Source: JBBQWR01 sp038210495 (GTDB lineage: Bacteria; Planctomycetota; Planctomycetia; Pirellulales; DATAWG01). Taken from it: 64,000 nucleotides of DNA. The stretch's first letter is position 1. The number at the start of each line of letters is the position of its first letter. The stretch lies in the NCBI GenBank assembly GCA_038210495.1, contig JBBQWR010000021.1:1-64000 (forward strand). Direction: 5' to 3'. A program made the translations under genes and the position numbers. Below are positions 50,271 through 59,606 of this stretch, piece by piece. The notes below the pieces were generated by a model. That model did no database searches. It was not told the DNA's origin and saw only the letters and a list, made by a program, of their open reading frames with translations.

Positions 50271-51071
50271 GTGGCTCGCCGCCCCATTGCCGGTTCCCGC
50301 GCTCTCATTACCGGCGCTTCCGGGGGCATCGGCCGCGCGCTAGCGATCGAATTGGCCCGGCAAGGCTCGCGTCTTACGCTGCTGGCTCGACGCGCCGATG
50401 CATTAAGCGCCGTCGCCGCTGACATCCAAATGCTCGGCGGTGAGGTCGAGTGCATCGTCGGCGACGTGACCGATCCGGCCACGCGAGCGACCGCGCTAGA
50501 CCGGGCGACGACTCGGTTCGGCGGCTTGGATATTCTCATCAACAACGCGGGCGTCGGCGCCTTTGGCCGATTCGACGAAGCCGCCAGCGCGCGGCTGCGT
50601 CAATTGTTCGAGGTGAATTTCTTCGCCGCCGCCGAACTGACTCGCGAAGCGCTGCCGCTGCTGAAAAAATCCGAGCGCCCGATCGTCGTGAATGTAAGCT
50701 CGATCCTCGGCCATCGCGCCGTCCCACGGTCGAGCGAATATTGTGCCAGTAAATTCGCGCTGCAAGGGCTCAGCGAGTCGCTGCGGGCTGAATTCAGCAC
50801 GCTGGGCATCGACCTGCTCGTCGTCAGCCCGGGCACGACGGAGACGGAGTTCTTCGAGCACGTCGTCGAGCGCGATGTCGCCAAGGGTCGCGGCGGAACT
50901 CGCTGGCCGAAGCAGCGCGGCGTATCGGCCGAGTCCGTGGCAAAGGCCACGGTCCGAGCGATCCGCCTGGGCCGTCACGAGATCATTCCCAACTTCCGCG
51001 GCCGGCTGCTCGTGCGATTGAACCGGCTGGTTCCGGGCTTGGTCGACCGACTCATGTCGCGATACGGGTAG
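50271..51071 (+). CDS. Short-chain dehydrogenase/reductase (classical SDR)
   Basis: A 266-residue protein with a GTG start at 50271, ten bases after GAGGGAA. NAD(P) site ITGASGGIGRALAIEL, the structural NNAGVGAFG, and catalytic Ser and YCASK (NVSSILGHRAVPRSSEYCASK region) are all present. RADA and RR residues after the second strand suggest NADP preference. The C-terminus (VRLNRLVPGLVDRLMSRYG) resembles the DltE/YqjQ branch that is often membrane-linked. The substrate is unknown. Its TAG stop runs into a GCGAGC gene-end element. Confidence 0.9.
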   Translation: MARRPIAGSRALITGASGGIGRALAIELARQGSRLTLLARRADALSAVAADIQMLGGEVECIVGDVTDPATRATALDRATTRFGGLDILINNAGVGAFGRFDEAASARLRQLFEVNFFAAAELTREALPLLKKSERPIVVNVSSILGHRAVPRSSEYCASKFALQGLSESLRAEFSTLGIDLLVVSPGTTETEFFEHVVERDVAKGRGGTRWPKQRGVSAESVAKATVRAIRLGRHEIIPNFRGRLLVRLNRLVPGLVDRLMSRYG

Positions 51072-51100
51072 GCGAGCGGGACGGCGTAAGCCCCCTGTCC
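51071..51100. repeat. GCGAGCGGG...CCCCCTGTCC element at the SDR stop codon
   Basis: The first G is the last base of the TAG stop, so the gene reads TAGGCGAGCGGGACGGCG. The element continues TAAGCCCCCTGTCC. It is a plus-strand copy and has the same orientation relative to its gene as the minus-strand copies. Confidence 0.85.
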
Positions 51101-51200
51101 GATGGCTTAGATGGCCGCGCGATTTCAAAGCAACGAGAAGCCATTCGGCCGCGTGCGACAATCAGCGCCGGACATCCAACTAGCTAGATCACGAATCCCA

Positions 51201-51224
51201 GGGGGCTTACGCCCCCCGCTCGCC
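51201..51224. repeat. GGGGGCTTACGCCCCCCGCTCGCC element
   Basis: Lies 27 bases beyond the stop codon of the giant surface protein, with a partial second unit (CCCCGCTCACCGCTCG) between them. Orientation is the same as in other copies. Confidence 0.78.
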
Positions 51225-51250
51225 GCCCCCCGCCCCCCGCTCACCGCTCG

Positions 51251-54200
51251 TTAGTTGACGTCGGGCCGCTCGATGGCGCCGTTGTGAAACACGCCGATCT
51301 CGGTCTTGCCGCTGCCGGTCCAGTCGCCGACCACGGGCGTGTCGCCGGCTTCGCCGAGTTGGCGGACTTCGTCTTTGGCGTCTTCTTTAAAGTTGTGGTT
51401 CGAGTCCAGAATCCATTTACCCTGGCGATAGACTCCGATCGAATCCATGCCCGTGCCGTTCCAATCGCCGACGACCGGCATATCGCCCGGTTCGCCGAAT
51501 CGAACGACCATGTCATCGGCTCCGAGCTTGCCGTCGCCATTGGAGTCGAGGAACCAGACACCGTCGCGGAAGACGCCGATCGTCTTAACGCCGCTACCGG
51601 TCCAGTCGCCGACGACCGGCACGTCGCCGCGATGACCGAACTCGAACACGTGGTCGATCACATCTTCGCGAATCTTGCCGCGCGAAGTGACCTTCATCTC
51701 GCGATGGCCGGACGCTTCTCGCGATTGGGGGGGATGATTCTTCTTGGCGCCGGTCGGAGCGTTGTGGGGCTTGGGCAACCCTGGCTCGCGAGCGACAGCC
51801 GTCGCGTCGTTGGACCAAGCCGGTCCGAAGACGCCGATGTCATCTTTGCCGTCGCCGTCCCAGTCGCCGACGACCGGCTTGTCGCCGGCGTTGCCGAGCT
51901 TGCAGTACATGTCCCCTTCGTCCCACACGCCGTTGCCGTTCATGTCGATGAACCACTCGCCATCGATGAACACGCCCATGCGGGTCTTGCCGTCGCCGGC
52001 GAAATCGCCTTGAACCGGAATGGCGCCCGGCGTGCCGAACACGTATTTCAGTTTCGGATCGCCGGCGGCCGCGCCGTTGTTGATGGTCCACTGGGCTTTG
52101 CCCAGATCGATTCCGGACCACGAGTTGATATTGAAACCGGCCGGGGTGAACGCGGCTCGCGGCTCGTCTTGCGACTCGCGAGGCTGACCGCCGTCGACGA
52201 CGCTCAAGTGCCAACTCAAATTCGGCTCGTCGAACCCGCCGACCATGAACAGCGTGAACGTCAGCGGGTTATAAGGGGGAGCGAATTGCACGGGCGACGC
52301 CGGTGGCGCAAAGAACTCGATGCTACCGATTGGGAATTGCGGCGGCGCCGGTGGAATGAACGGAGGGATCGGCGGCTGCGGAGGCGAGATCGGCGGCTCC
52401 GAAGTCGTCACCACGACGCTGAAATTGTTGAGCTCCGATTGGCCGCCAATGGCCAGCGGAATCTGAATGATCGCGTTCGATGTCAGCGGAATCGCCAGAT
52501 TATGGACGATCGCCGGATCGATGACCGTGTTGGGATTCAGGGCGATGCCGCCGGTCGTGCCCGGAGTATCGAGGCCCTTGACGGTATTGGGTTGTTGGTC
52601 GAGGGCCGATTGATTGAGCACGGTGTACGTGCCCGCCTGCAGGCCGGTGAATTGGTAGAAGCCATTGGCGTCGGTCACGGCCGAGATCGGCTGCAGGTTG
52701 TTGTCGAGCATAAGTTGGCCGTCGGCGTTGCCCAAATACAGCATGATGCCGCCGAGCCGCTTATCGCCCGTGACGAACTGACCGGTCCGATACTGGGCGA
52801 CTTGAGCCGGGGTGAGCGTTGCCCCTTGCGGCAAGACAATTTCGGGACCGTCTTGGAATACGAACCCGGAAATCGTGCCCGGCGGATCGATGAAGAAGTT
52901 GTAGTTCACGCCGTTTTGTCCGGAAAGCAGCGTGACCGTTTCGATCGTGTCCGCTCCGACCGTGCTGCCGCCGAGCGAACCTGCATCGGCCTCTTCGGCG
53001 AAATAGCCGCCGGGAGTGATCGCTTGCACGCCGTACGTGCCGGGCAGCATGCCGCCGGCGAATACATAATGGCCATTGGCGTCGGTCGTCGTCGTGCTTA
53101 GGATGTTTCCTTCGCTGTCGAGCAAGTTGACCGTGACGCCCGACAGCGGCGTTGCATTCGGATTGGTGGAAGGATTGCCCGTCTTGTCGACTTTCACAAA
53201 GCCGCTGATCGTAACCGGCATCTCGTCGCAGAAGTCGTAACCGGTGGCCTGGGCGCCATCGTCGAGCGTGACATGGACGATCGACGCATCGGCGGCGATT
53301 TGCCCACCCGATGTGCCAGCCGTCTCGTGGTCGTGCAGGTAGCCGGCAGGCAAGATTTCTCGCACGCCGTACGTCTGGCCCGGTTTGAGTCCCGCGAACT
53401 GATAATTGCCCGATTCGCCGGTCGTCGTGCTGCTGACGACGTTGCCATTGGCGTCGAGCAGTTGAACCGTGACGCCCGACAACGCCTTGTCGAGCGAGCA
53501 GTCGGCGACGCTGCCGCCGAGACTCGCTGGGAGCACGTCGCAGAAGTTGTAACCCACGGCCGAGACGCCATCGCCGAGCGGAATATTGATAAATGCGTCG
53601 TTGACGATAGCGCCGCCGGAGGCGCCGAGATTTTCGTCGTTGTGCATGTAACCGGCCGGCAAGATTTCGCTGACGCCGTACTGCTCGCCCGGAGTCAGGC
53701 CCGAGAAAGAGTAGTTGCCCGCTTCGTCGGTCGTGGTGGTCTTCAACAGGTTGCCGCTAGCGTCGGTGAGTCGCACCGTGACGCCAGCCAGCGGCGTGCC
53801 CGCCAGACAGTCGCTGACATTGCCGCTAATACCTGCCGGCTTAACGTCGCAGAAGTCGTAGCCGACGGCTTGCACGCCATCGCCGAGGGCGATTTGCAGA
53901 ATCGAGGCCGCAGTCGTGATCGAGCCGCCGGCGGACCCCGCCTCTTCGTCGTGGAACGCATAGCCACTGGGAACGATCTCGTCGACACCGTAGGTCGCGC
54001 CCGGCTGGAGCCCCGCGAACTTGTAATTGCCTTGAGCGTCGGTCGTCGTGGTTTTCAGAATGGCGCCATTCGCATCGAGCAACTGCACGGTCACGCCGGA
54101 TAACGGAAGATTGGCGACGCAATCGGAGACATTGCCCGACACGCTGGCCGGCAACACGTCGCAGAAGTTGTAGCCGACACCCGAGACGCCATCGCCGAGC

Positions 54201-56245
54201 GCCACTTGCGTGATCGCATGATCCACGATCGCGCCGCCGGCGCTGCCGACATTTTCGTCGTTGTGCACATAACCGGTCGGCAGAATCTCGCTCACGCCGT
54301 AGGTCTTGCCCGGCGCGAGGTTGTTGAATTGATAATTGCCCTGCGCATCGGTCGTGGTTGTGCCAATCACGGCGCCATTGGCGTCGAGCAACTGCACGGT
54401 CACGCCCGCGAGCGCCTGATTGGCGAGACAATCGCTCACGTTGCCGCCGATCGCAGCGGGTTTGACGTCGCAGAAGTTGTAGCCGGTTCCGCTCACGCCA
54501 TCGGTCAGGGCGATTTGGACAATCGCGGCGTCGGCCGCGATCGAGCCGCCGGCCGTGCCGACCGCTTCATCGTTAAGGATGTAGCCGGTCGGCAGAATTT
54601 CCTTCACGCCGTACACGGCGCCGGGCGACAGGCTCGTGAATTGATAGTTGCCCGCTTCGTTGGTCGACGTGGACTTGATGACATTGCCGTTTGCGTCGAG
54701 CAGTTGCACGGTGACGCCGGCGAGCGGCGTGCCGGCCAAGCAATCGCTCACGTTGCCGGCGATGTTGCCCGGTAGTCGCTTGCCGAAATCGTATTCGACT
54801 CCGGCTTGGCCGCCGAGAATCGAGACGCCGGTGATTTGATCGCCGACTGCGGCGACCGTGCCGCCGAGCGATCCGGCGGCGACTTTGCCGTCGAGATAGC
54901 CGGCCGGCTGCTGTGGTTCGGTCACGGTGTACTGGCCGGGGGCGAGCCCCGTGACGGAGTACGAGCCGTCGGCGGCCGTTACGGTTTGGAGCGGCGTCGT
55001 GCTGCCGTCGATCGTCGAGATCGGAGTGACGACGACCGTCACGCCGCCGAGGCCCATCTCGCCCGTTTCGCGGACGCCATTATTGTTCGTGTCGTGATAA
55101 ACATAGCCGCTGAGGCTGCCAGCTTGCGCGAGCGCGAAATCGTTGTGGACGCTATCTTCGCCGCCATCGACGGCGATCTGATTGACGACCGTTTTACTTG
55201 CCACCGAACCGTCGGTTACGCCAAGCACCGTGCCGGCCGAAGCGCCGACGGCGAAATAGCCGGCTGGCTTGGATTCGACGACTTCATACGTGCCTGGCTG
55301 CAAAAACTGGAACAGATAGCCGCCACCCGCGTCGGTCGACATCGTCTTGCCGGTCGTCACATAGCTGCCGCCGCTGAGCTCCATCAGCGTGACGCTCACG
55401 CCGCCGAGGCCGACTTCGCCGGCGTCCCGATGGTTGTTCAGATTCGGGTCGCTAAAGACCGTGCCGCCGATCGAGATCGGCAGCGGGGTCTGCGTGACGA
55501 GCACGTTGGCGCCCGTCGTCTGGTTGGATTGATCGGTCTCGCCGGGCGGCATGTAGCTTTGATTGGGCAGATCGAGAGGCGCGCCGAACGTCGTGTTGTT
55601 CTGGTTGAACAGTACATCGAAGCCGGCGACGTATCCGGTGTTCACGCCCAAATTTTCGTAGTGCGGCGCGATGAACGTCCCAACGAGATGGGCGCTTTGG
55701 AAATCGTTTCCCTTGGTCAGCGGCGCAAGCGTCGCGGCGCCGGTCACGGGATCGATCGCGGTGACCTTCTCCGCGTTGTCGGTCAGCACGAGCTTTTCGC
55801 CCGGGTCAAATCCGCTGAGCGTGAAGACGATTTGCGTGCCGCCGTTGATCGCCGTCTGGTTGACGACGTTAAAGCCATTGTGCGACACGACCGTCAGCGG
55901 AGACTGCGAGCCTTGCGCTGGCGAGCCGGGCCCTTGCCAGACGACGTCGCCGACGGCCAGCCCGAGCTGATTCTTGCTGCCGTCGATGATCAGCTGCGTG
56001 AGTTGCGTGCCGGCGACGCCCCCTTGGAACGTGACTTGAATCGTGTGCGGCGTGGTGTTCGCGCCGGGCGCGGAATCGAAAAACACCGACCCGAAATGAA
56101 TCTGCGGGGGCGCCGCCGACAGCAATTGGCGAGGCTCCATCTGCTCGAAGCGGCAGAGCCGAAAACGATCGTCCCCGCTGGGAAGCTTGCGGTTGGGACC
56201 ACCAAAAATGCGACGCCAACTGGCGATGGTGCTGAACAAGCTCAC
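51251..56245 (-). CDS. Giant secreted surface protein with LEPR-XLL-type motif, SdrD/Cna-B-like repeats and FG-GAP-like tail
   Basis: The GTG at 56245 is eight bases after GGAGG and is preferred to the longer reading from 56440, giving 1,664 residues. The N-terminus has FEQMEPRQLLSAAPP at about residues 35-49, matching the LEPR-XLL motif found near the start of many planctomycete extracellular proteins. A beta-rich region of about 200 residues follows, then two SdrD-B-like domains (GTVFSDPNLNNHRDAGEVGL and GYVYHDTNNNGVRETGEMGL), five near-identical repeats of about 103 residues, two more Cna-B-like domains, a Pro-rich linker (PPQPPIPPFIPPAPP), and four to five C-terminal repeats of the type PVVGDWNGTGMDSIGVYRQG. 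It is probably a cell-surface adhesin or structural rod. Confidence 0.88.
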   Translation of the reverse strand: MSLFSTIASWRRIFGGPNRKLPSGDDRFRLCRFEQMEPRQLLSAAPPQIHFGSVFFDSAPGANTTPHTIQVTFQGGVAGTQLTQLIIDGSKNQLGLAVGDVVWQGPGSPAQGSQSPLTVVSHNGFNVVNQTAINGGTQIVFTLSGFDPGEKLVLTDNAEKVTAIDPVTGAATLAPLTKGNDFQSAHLVGTFIAPHYENLGVNTGYVAGFDVLFNQNNTTFGAPLDLPNQSYMPPGETDQSNQTTGANVLVTQTPLPISIGGTVFSDPNLNNHRDAGEVGLGGVSVTLMELSGGSYVTTGKTMSTDAGGGYLFQFLQPGTYEVVESKPAGYFAVGASAGTVLGVTDGSVASKTVVNQIAVDGGEDSVHNDFALAQAGSLSGYVYHDTNNNGVRETGEMGLGGVTVVVTPISTIDGSTTPLQTVTAADGSYSVTGLAPGQYTVTEPQQPAGYLDGKVAAGSLGGTVAAVGDQITGVSILGGQAGVEYDFGKRLPGNIAGNVSDCLAGTPLAGVTVQLLDANGNVIKSTSTNEAGNYQFTSLSPGAVYGVKEILPTGYILNDEAVGTAGGSIAADAAIVQIALTDGVSGTGYNFCDVKPAAIGGNVSDCLANQALAGVTVQLLDANGAVIGTTTTDAQGNYQFNNLAPGKTYGVSEILPTGYVHNDENVGSAGGAIVDHAITQVALGDGVSGVGYNFCDVLPASVSGNVSDCVANLPLSGVTVQLLDANGAILKTTTTDAQGNYKFAGLQPGATYGVDEIVPSGYAFHDEEAGSAGGSITTAASILQIALGDGVQAVGYDFCDVKPAGISGNVSDCLAGTPLAGVTVRLTDASGNLLKTTTTDEAGNYSFSGLTPGEQYGVSEILPAGYMHNDENLGASGGAIVNDAFINIPLGDGVSAVGYNFCDVLPASLGGSVADCSLDKALSGVTVQLLDANGNVVSSTTTGESGNYQFAGLKPGQTYGVREILPAGYLHDHETAGTSGGQIAADASIVHVTLDDGAQATGYDFCDEMPVTISGFVKVDKTGNPSTNPNATPLSGVTVNLLDSEGNILSTTTTDANGHYVFAGGMLPGTYGVQAITPGGYFAEEADAGSLGGSTVGADTIETVTLLSGQNGVNYNFFIDPPGTISGFVFQDGPEIVLPQGATLTPAQVAQYRTGQFVTGDKRLGGIMLYLGNADGQLMLDNNLQPISAVTDANGFYQFTGLQAGTYTVLNQSALDQQPNTVKGLDTPGTTGGIALNPNTVIDPAIVHNLAIPLTSNAIIQIPLAIGGQSELNNFSVVVTTSEPPISPPQPPIPPFIPPAPPQFPIGSIEFFAPPASPVQFAPPYNPLTFTLFMVGGFDEPNLSWHLSVVDGGQPRESQDEPRAAFTPAGFNINSWSGIDLGKAQWTINNGAAAGDPKLKYVFGTPGAIPVQGDFAGDGKTRMGVFIDGEWFIDMNGNGVWDEGDMYCKLGNAGDKPVVGDWDGDGKDDIGVFGPAWSNDATAVAREPGLPKPHNAPTGAKKNHPPQSREASGHREMKVTSRGKIREDVIDHVFEFGHRGDVPVVGDWTGSGVKTIGVFRDGVWFLDSNGDGKLGADDMVVRFGEPGDMPVVGDWNGTGMDSIGVYRQGKWILDSNHNFKEDAKDEVRQLGEAGDTPVVGDWTGSGKTEIGVFHNGAIERPDVN
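53215..54770 (-). repeat. Five tandem ~103-residue protein repeats, each with a conserved cysteine pair
   Basis: Each repeat begins GNVSDC (GSVADC in the last), continues ...AGVTVQLLDANG, TTTTDAQGNYQFNNLAPG, YGVSEILPTGYVHNDE, and ends YNFCDV or YDFCDE. The period is about 310 bases. Nearly all cysteines of the protein are in these two places, six residues from the start and a few residues from the end. Confidence 0.9.
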
Positions 56246-56379
56246 GAGCACGTCCTCCCTGACGATTCGAGTATATATGCTGTCTCGTATCACAACGCTT
56301 CGTCGTGAAGCGCCGAATAGCCCGGCCAAACGCCGGTCCCAAAAAACTCCCGACTCCCGTCTCCCGACTCCCGACTTTC

Positions 56380-57423
56380 CTACAGCGTCAGTCCCTTGCC
56401 GCGGCCGGCCGTGTCGTCGCCGGCCCGTTCGATGTTCCAAAAGCGGATCGTGGTATCGAAGCTGCCGGAAATCAGGCGATGATTTCGCGGATCGGCCACG
56501 AGGCCCGCGACCGTGCCCGTATGGCCCACGAGCCGCTCGATCTCTTGTTTCGTCGTGAGGTCCCAGAGATGGATCATATTGTCGCTGCCGCCGGTGGCGA
56601 GCACTTTGGCGCCGCAGAAGGTCAGCGAGTGAATCTTGGCGCCGTGGCTTTCGATCGTCGCCGTCTCTTGGCCCAGTTGGGCGTCCCAGAGGCGGATCGT
56701 TTGGTCTTCGCTGGCGGTGGCGAGTTGGCCCCCGTCCATCGAGAAGGCCATTGCGCGGATACGGGCCTTATGGGCGTTCCAATCCTTCAACGTGCTGCCG
56801 TCGGCCATGTTCCAGACGCGAATCTTGCCGTTGCGACCGCCACCGGCCAACAGGGCGCCGTCGGGCGAAAACGCCACGACTCGCATGTCCTTGCACGGGC
56901 AATCGAGAATCTGCATCGGCTCGCCGGTCGCGATGCTGTAAATCTGGAGCTTACCCTCGAAACCGGCCGCCACGAGTTGCTTGCCGCTGGGGCTGAACTG
57001 CACGACGTGGATCGCGATGTCTTGTTGCTTCAGCGAGCGCGAGAGCTTGCCGCTCGACACGTCCCACAGCCGCACTTGGCGATCGTCGCCGGCCGAAGCC
57101 AGCGTGCGACCGTCGGGGCTGAATTGCACCGAACGAATCCAATCGGTATGGCTATGCAGCGATTGCACGAGCCGCGCGCTGTCGACCGACCAGAGTCGGA
57201 CGACATGATCGTCGCCGCCGGCGGCCAACAGCTTGCCATCGGGACTCAGCGCGACGGCCGTAATGACCGAGGCCCGAGCGCCAACCTGCGTGGGCTGGAG
57301 CTGAATCACCTGGGTCGCTTTACCGACCACCGGCGCCGCGGCAAATAGATTGGTCGGCATGCCGTGAAACAGAGCGACCGCCGTCAGACCGACAAAATGC
57401 CGGCGAAGGATGCGAGCTTGCAT
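56380..57423 (-). CDS. Exported seven-bladed WD40 repeat protein
   Basis: A 347-residue protein. Residues 1-29 are a signal peptide (basic MQARILRRH, hydrophobic core, then FAAAP). The rest is about seven WD40 blades, seen in repeated patterns such as VITAVALSPDGKLLAAGGDD, VRLWSVDSARLVQSLHSHTD, IRSVQFSPDGRTLASAGDD and IRLWDAQLGQETATIESH. Such a propeller usually acts as a binding platform. It ends 134 bases before the start of the giant surface protein on the same strand, so joint transcription is possible. Confidence 0.9.
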   Translation of the reverse strand: MQARILRRHFVGLTAVALFHGMPTNLFAAAPVVGKATQVIQLQPTQVGARASVITAVALSPDGKLLAAGGDDHVVRLWSVDSARLVQSLHSHTDWIRSVQFSPDGRTLASAGDDRQVRLWDVSSGKLSRSLKQQDIAIHVVQFSPSGKQLVAAGFEGKLQIYSIATGEPMQILDCPCKDMRVVAFSPDGALLAGGGRNGKIRVWNMADGSTLKDWNAHKARIRAMAFSMDGGQLATASEDQTIRLWDAQLGQETATIESHGAKIHSLTFCGAKVLATGGSDNMIHLWDLTTKQEIERLVGHTGTVAGLVADPRNHRLISGSFDTTIRFWNIERAGDDTAGRGKGLTL

Positions 57424-57797
57424 GACCGTCCCTGGTGAACAAGTGGCTTAAAACAATATGCTGGCGCCGCCGAAATCCGAATCGGCGAGCAGCGCGAGCG
57501 CAAATGCCGGCGCGGGCGCATCAGGCCTTGCCGTCTATATCGGTTGAATCCCCTGTTGGCCCATAGCCGAATTGGGCGACGAGCAGGCGAAGAATGTGAG
57601 CCTGGATAAACGAGGGCGAGCGGGGCGGCGTCAGCCCCCTGTCCTCGGCGTCAAATTGCTAGCACACATCGAGTTCGAGAGAAATTAGTCAATCGAACGG
57701 TTGTCGCTGCAAGCACACATGGCGAAACCGAGCCACTTAAAGATTCCTCAGCGCCGCGATGTCGAGGACAGGGGGCTGACGCCGCCCCGCTCGCCTA
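57424..57797. other. 374-base spacer with an inverted pair of GCGAGCGGGG elements
   Basis: One copy (57615-57644, GGCGAGCGGGGCGGCG...CCCCCTGTCC) faces a second (57766-57795, GGACAGGGGG...CCCCGCTCGCC) across about 120 bases. The second copy stops two bases before the MBL-fold gene's stop codon. The first has no adjacent gene end. No gene is seen between them. Confidence 0.75.
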
Positions 57798-58580
57798 TCA
57801 CTTAGGCATCTTGCCTTGCGCGAGCTCGACATCCCACTGTTCCAAGAGCGGCCAATCGATCGCGCAGGTGCCGAAGTCGGCCATGTGAAGATAAGTTTCC
57901 AGCCGGGCGATCGCCTTGTCGAGCAGCTTGTCGTCCTTGCGGAAGATCGGCCCGTGACTAGGCAACAGCCATTTGACGTCGCTGGCCCGAATCCGCTGCA
58001 AGCTGAGGATGAAGGCCGGGATATCGCTGCCGTGATGGGCGTCAATGGCGCCGACGCAGCCGTCCCGATAGATGTTGTCGCCGCTAAACAGCAAATCGCC
58101 GAAGCGAAAAGAAAGCTGGCTGTCGGTGTGGCCGGGGGTGTGCCAGACTTCGAGATGCACGTCGCCGACCGTGACCTCATCTCCTTCGTCGATCAGCCGC
58201 TCGAAATTCACGGAGGGCATTTCCATGTGAATGTTTTGAGCGGAGATTACGGCAAACGTTTTGATTAAGTCGACTTCGGCGAGCGCCTCCGCGGCCAGCC
58301 GATGCCCGGTGACGGTTGTCTTGAGCGCGTGCTTGAACTTGGCCAAGCCCTGAATGTGGTCGACGTCGGCGTGAGTGGCGATAATCGTTTGGCAACTAGA
58401 CAGCGGAAAATCGAGTTGCCGTATCAGCTCCAGAATCTCGTCGGCCGTATCCTGAAAACCGACGTCGATGAGCAGCCACTGATTGGCGTCGTAGACCAAA
58501 TAGACGTTGCACCCCAGGCGTTGCCCTGCCTGATGATTGATTTCGATCACGTGAGGGAAAACGGGTTTCCGTTGAATCAT
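57798..58580 (-). CDS. MBL-fold metallohydrolase
   Basis: From the ATG at 58580 (MIQRKPVFPHVIEINHQAGQ) it has 260 residues. The first metal motif reads THADVDH (His70, Asp72, Asp74, His75), with Asp where most family members have His. Later ligands appear in EVWHTPGHTDSQLSF and GDNIYRDGC, and WLLPSHGPIF supplies the last His. It is a small-molecule hydrolase of the glyoxalase II/lactamase-like fold; its substrate is unknown. The longer frame from 58658 lacks family likeness at its start. Confidence 0.85.
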   Translation of the reverse strand: MIQRKPVFPHVIEINHQAGQRLGCNVYLVYDANQWLLIDVGFQDTADEILELIRQLDFPLSSCQTIIATHADVDHIQGLAKFKHALKTTVTGHRLAAEALAEVDLIKTFAVISAQNIHMEMPSVNFERLIDEGDEVTVGDVHLEVWHTPGHTDSQLSFRFGDLLFSGDNIYRDGCVGAIDAHHGSDIPAFILSLQRIRASDVKWLLPSHGPIFRKDDKLLDKAIARLETYLHMADFGTCAIDWPLLEQWDVELAQGKMPK

Positions 58581-58664
58581 TGGGCGTGGAGCGTGAAGCG
58601 TAATACTAACCCGAAGCGTTAGCGAGGCAGTGGGGTCGTTCCCAAGAACGGCGTCCACCGGATT

Positions 58665-59549
58665 TTAAGAGGCGGCGTGCATCCCGGCAAGGAGTTCGGC
58701 GAGCCGCTCGGGATACTCGCGCTCGTCGAGTCGGGGGTTTAGTTCGGCTCGCATACGCGCCCCGGAGATGCGCTTATCGGAACCGCCGCGACTTGCCGCG
58801 AGGTGCGATGGGGCAGCCCGCTCGAAATGCGGCGCAGCGGCGCCAAGCTGGCGTGCCAACTCGGTCGCATATTCCATTCGGGTCAAGGGCCGACCATCGG
58901 ACACTAAAAAAATCTTCGGCGGCTGGCCACGCTGTTCGGCGGCCAGGATGACCCGCGTCGCGTCGTCCACGTGGATCAGGTTTAGGTAGCCATCGGGATC
59001 GGCGACGATTGCGCGGCCGGCGATCAAATCCCGCATGTAGGGAATTCGATCCGGGCCATAGATCCCGGCCAGGCGGAGGATAATCGCGCGGGCGCCGAGT
59101 GCGTGCCCGGCTAGCAATTGCTCGGCCGCAAGCGCGATCCGACCCGCGTCGCGCACGGGCTCGCAGGGCGTGTCCTCGTCGACCCACTCACCGGTCGTTT
59201 GCCCGTAGACACCCGTCGTGCCGATAAATACGATCTTCGTCGCGCCGCCAGTCGGCACGGCATCGAGGGCCGCTTTCAGACCAGCGAGCTGGACTTGGTC
59301 GCGCGTGGCGCCGGCCGAAGCGTCGTAACCGATCGCATAGAGAATCGTGTCCGCGCGCGGAAGCTTGTTGGCCAGCGAAGCCGGGTTGGCGACATCGCCG
59401 ACGATCGGTTGGATGCCGGCGCGAGCTAGTTCAGCGGCGCGTTCGGCGGATCGGGTCAGAGCGTGAACCGTGTCTCCCGCGGCGAGCCAGTGCTGCGCGA
59501 CTCGGCGACCGAGGTAGCCGCAACCGAGGATGAGTTTGGTGGTCGGCAT
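58665..59549 (-). CDS. NAD-dependent epimerase/dehydratase family protein (YeeZ-like)
   Basis: From the ATG at 59549 it has 294 residues. The Rossmann motif LILGCGYLGRRVAQHWLAAG starts the protein. Also seen: DTILYAIGYDAS, KIVFIGTTGVYGQTTGEWVD (the Ser/Tyr region is altered to Thr-Thr...Tyr), ILRLAGIYGPDRIPYM and LNLIHVDDATRVILAA. It is likely an extended or atypical SDR acting on a nucleotide sugar or similar substrate. The missing YXXXK motif leaves catalytic activity uncertain. It lies between the MBL hydrolase and ruvX. Confidence 0.8.
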   Translation of the reverse strand: MPTTKLILGCGYLGRRVAQHWLAAGDTVHALTRSAERAAELARAGIQPIVGDVANPASLANKLPRADTILYAIGYDASAGATRDQVQLAGLKAALDAVPTGGATKIVFIGTTGVYGQTTGEWVDEDTPCEPVRDAGRIALAAEQLLAGHALGARAIILRLAGIYGPDRIPYMRDLIAGRAIVADPDGYLNLIHVDDATRVILAAEQRGQPPKIFLVSDGRPLTRMEYATELARQLGAAAPHFERAAPSHLAASRGGSDKRISGARMRAELNPRLDEREYPERLAELLAGMHAAS

Positions 59550-59576
59550 TGAAGGAAAGAGGCAATTTCGAGTCGG

Positions 59577-59605
59577 GGACAGGGGGTGCACACCCCCCGC
59601 TCGCC
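59577..59605. repeat. GGACAGGGGG...CCCCCCGCTCGCC element beside the ruvX stop codon
   Basis: Ends one base before the ruvX TAA (59607-59609). Its centre reads TGCACA instead of CTTACG, preserving the hairpin arms (GGGGGTG / CACCCCCC). Confidence 0.83.
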
Positions 59606-59606
59606 T

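Noticed and set aside
51284..53101. 605-codon open frame on the plus strand inside the giant surface-protein gene
   Set aside because: It is an antisense shadow: high G+C third positions in the repeated sense gene leave the opposite strand open. It has no family likeness and no ribosome site. The same holds for 54806-56308.
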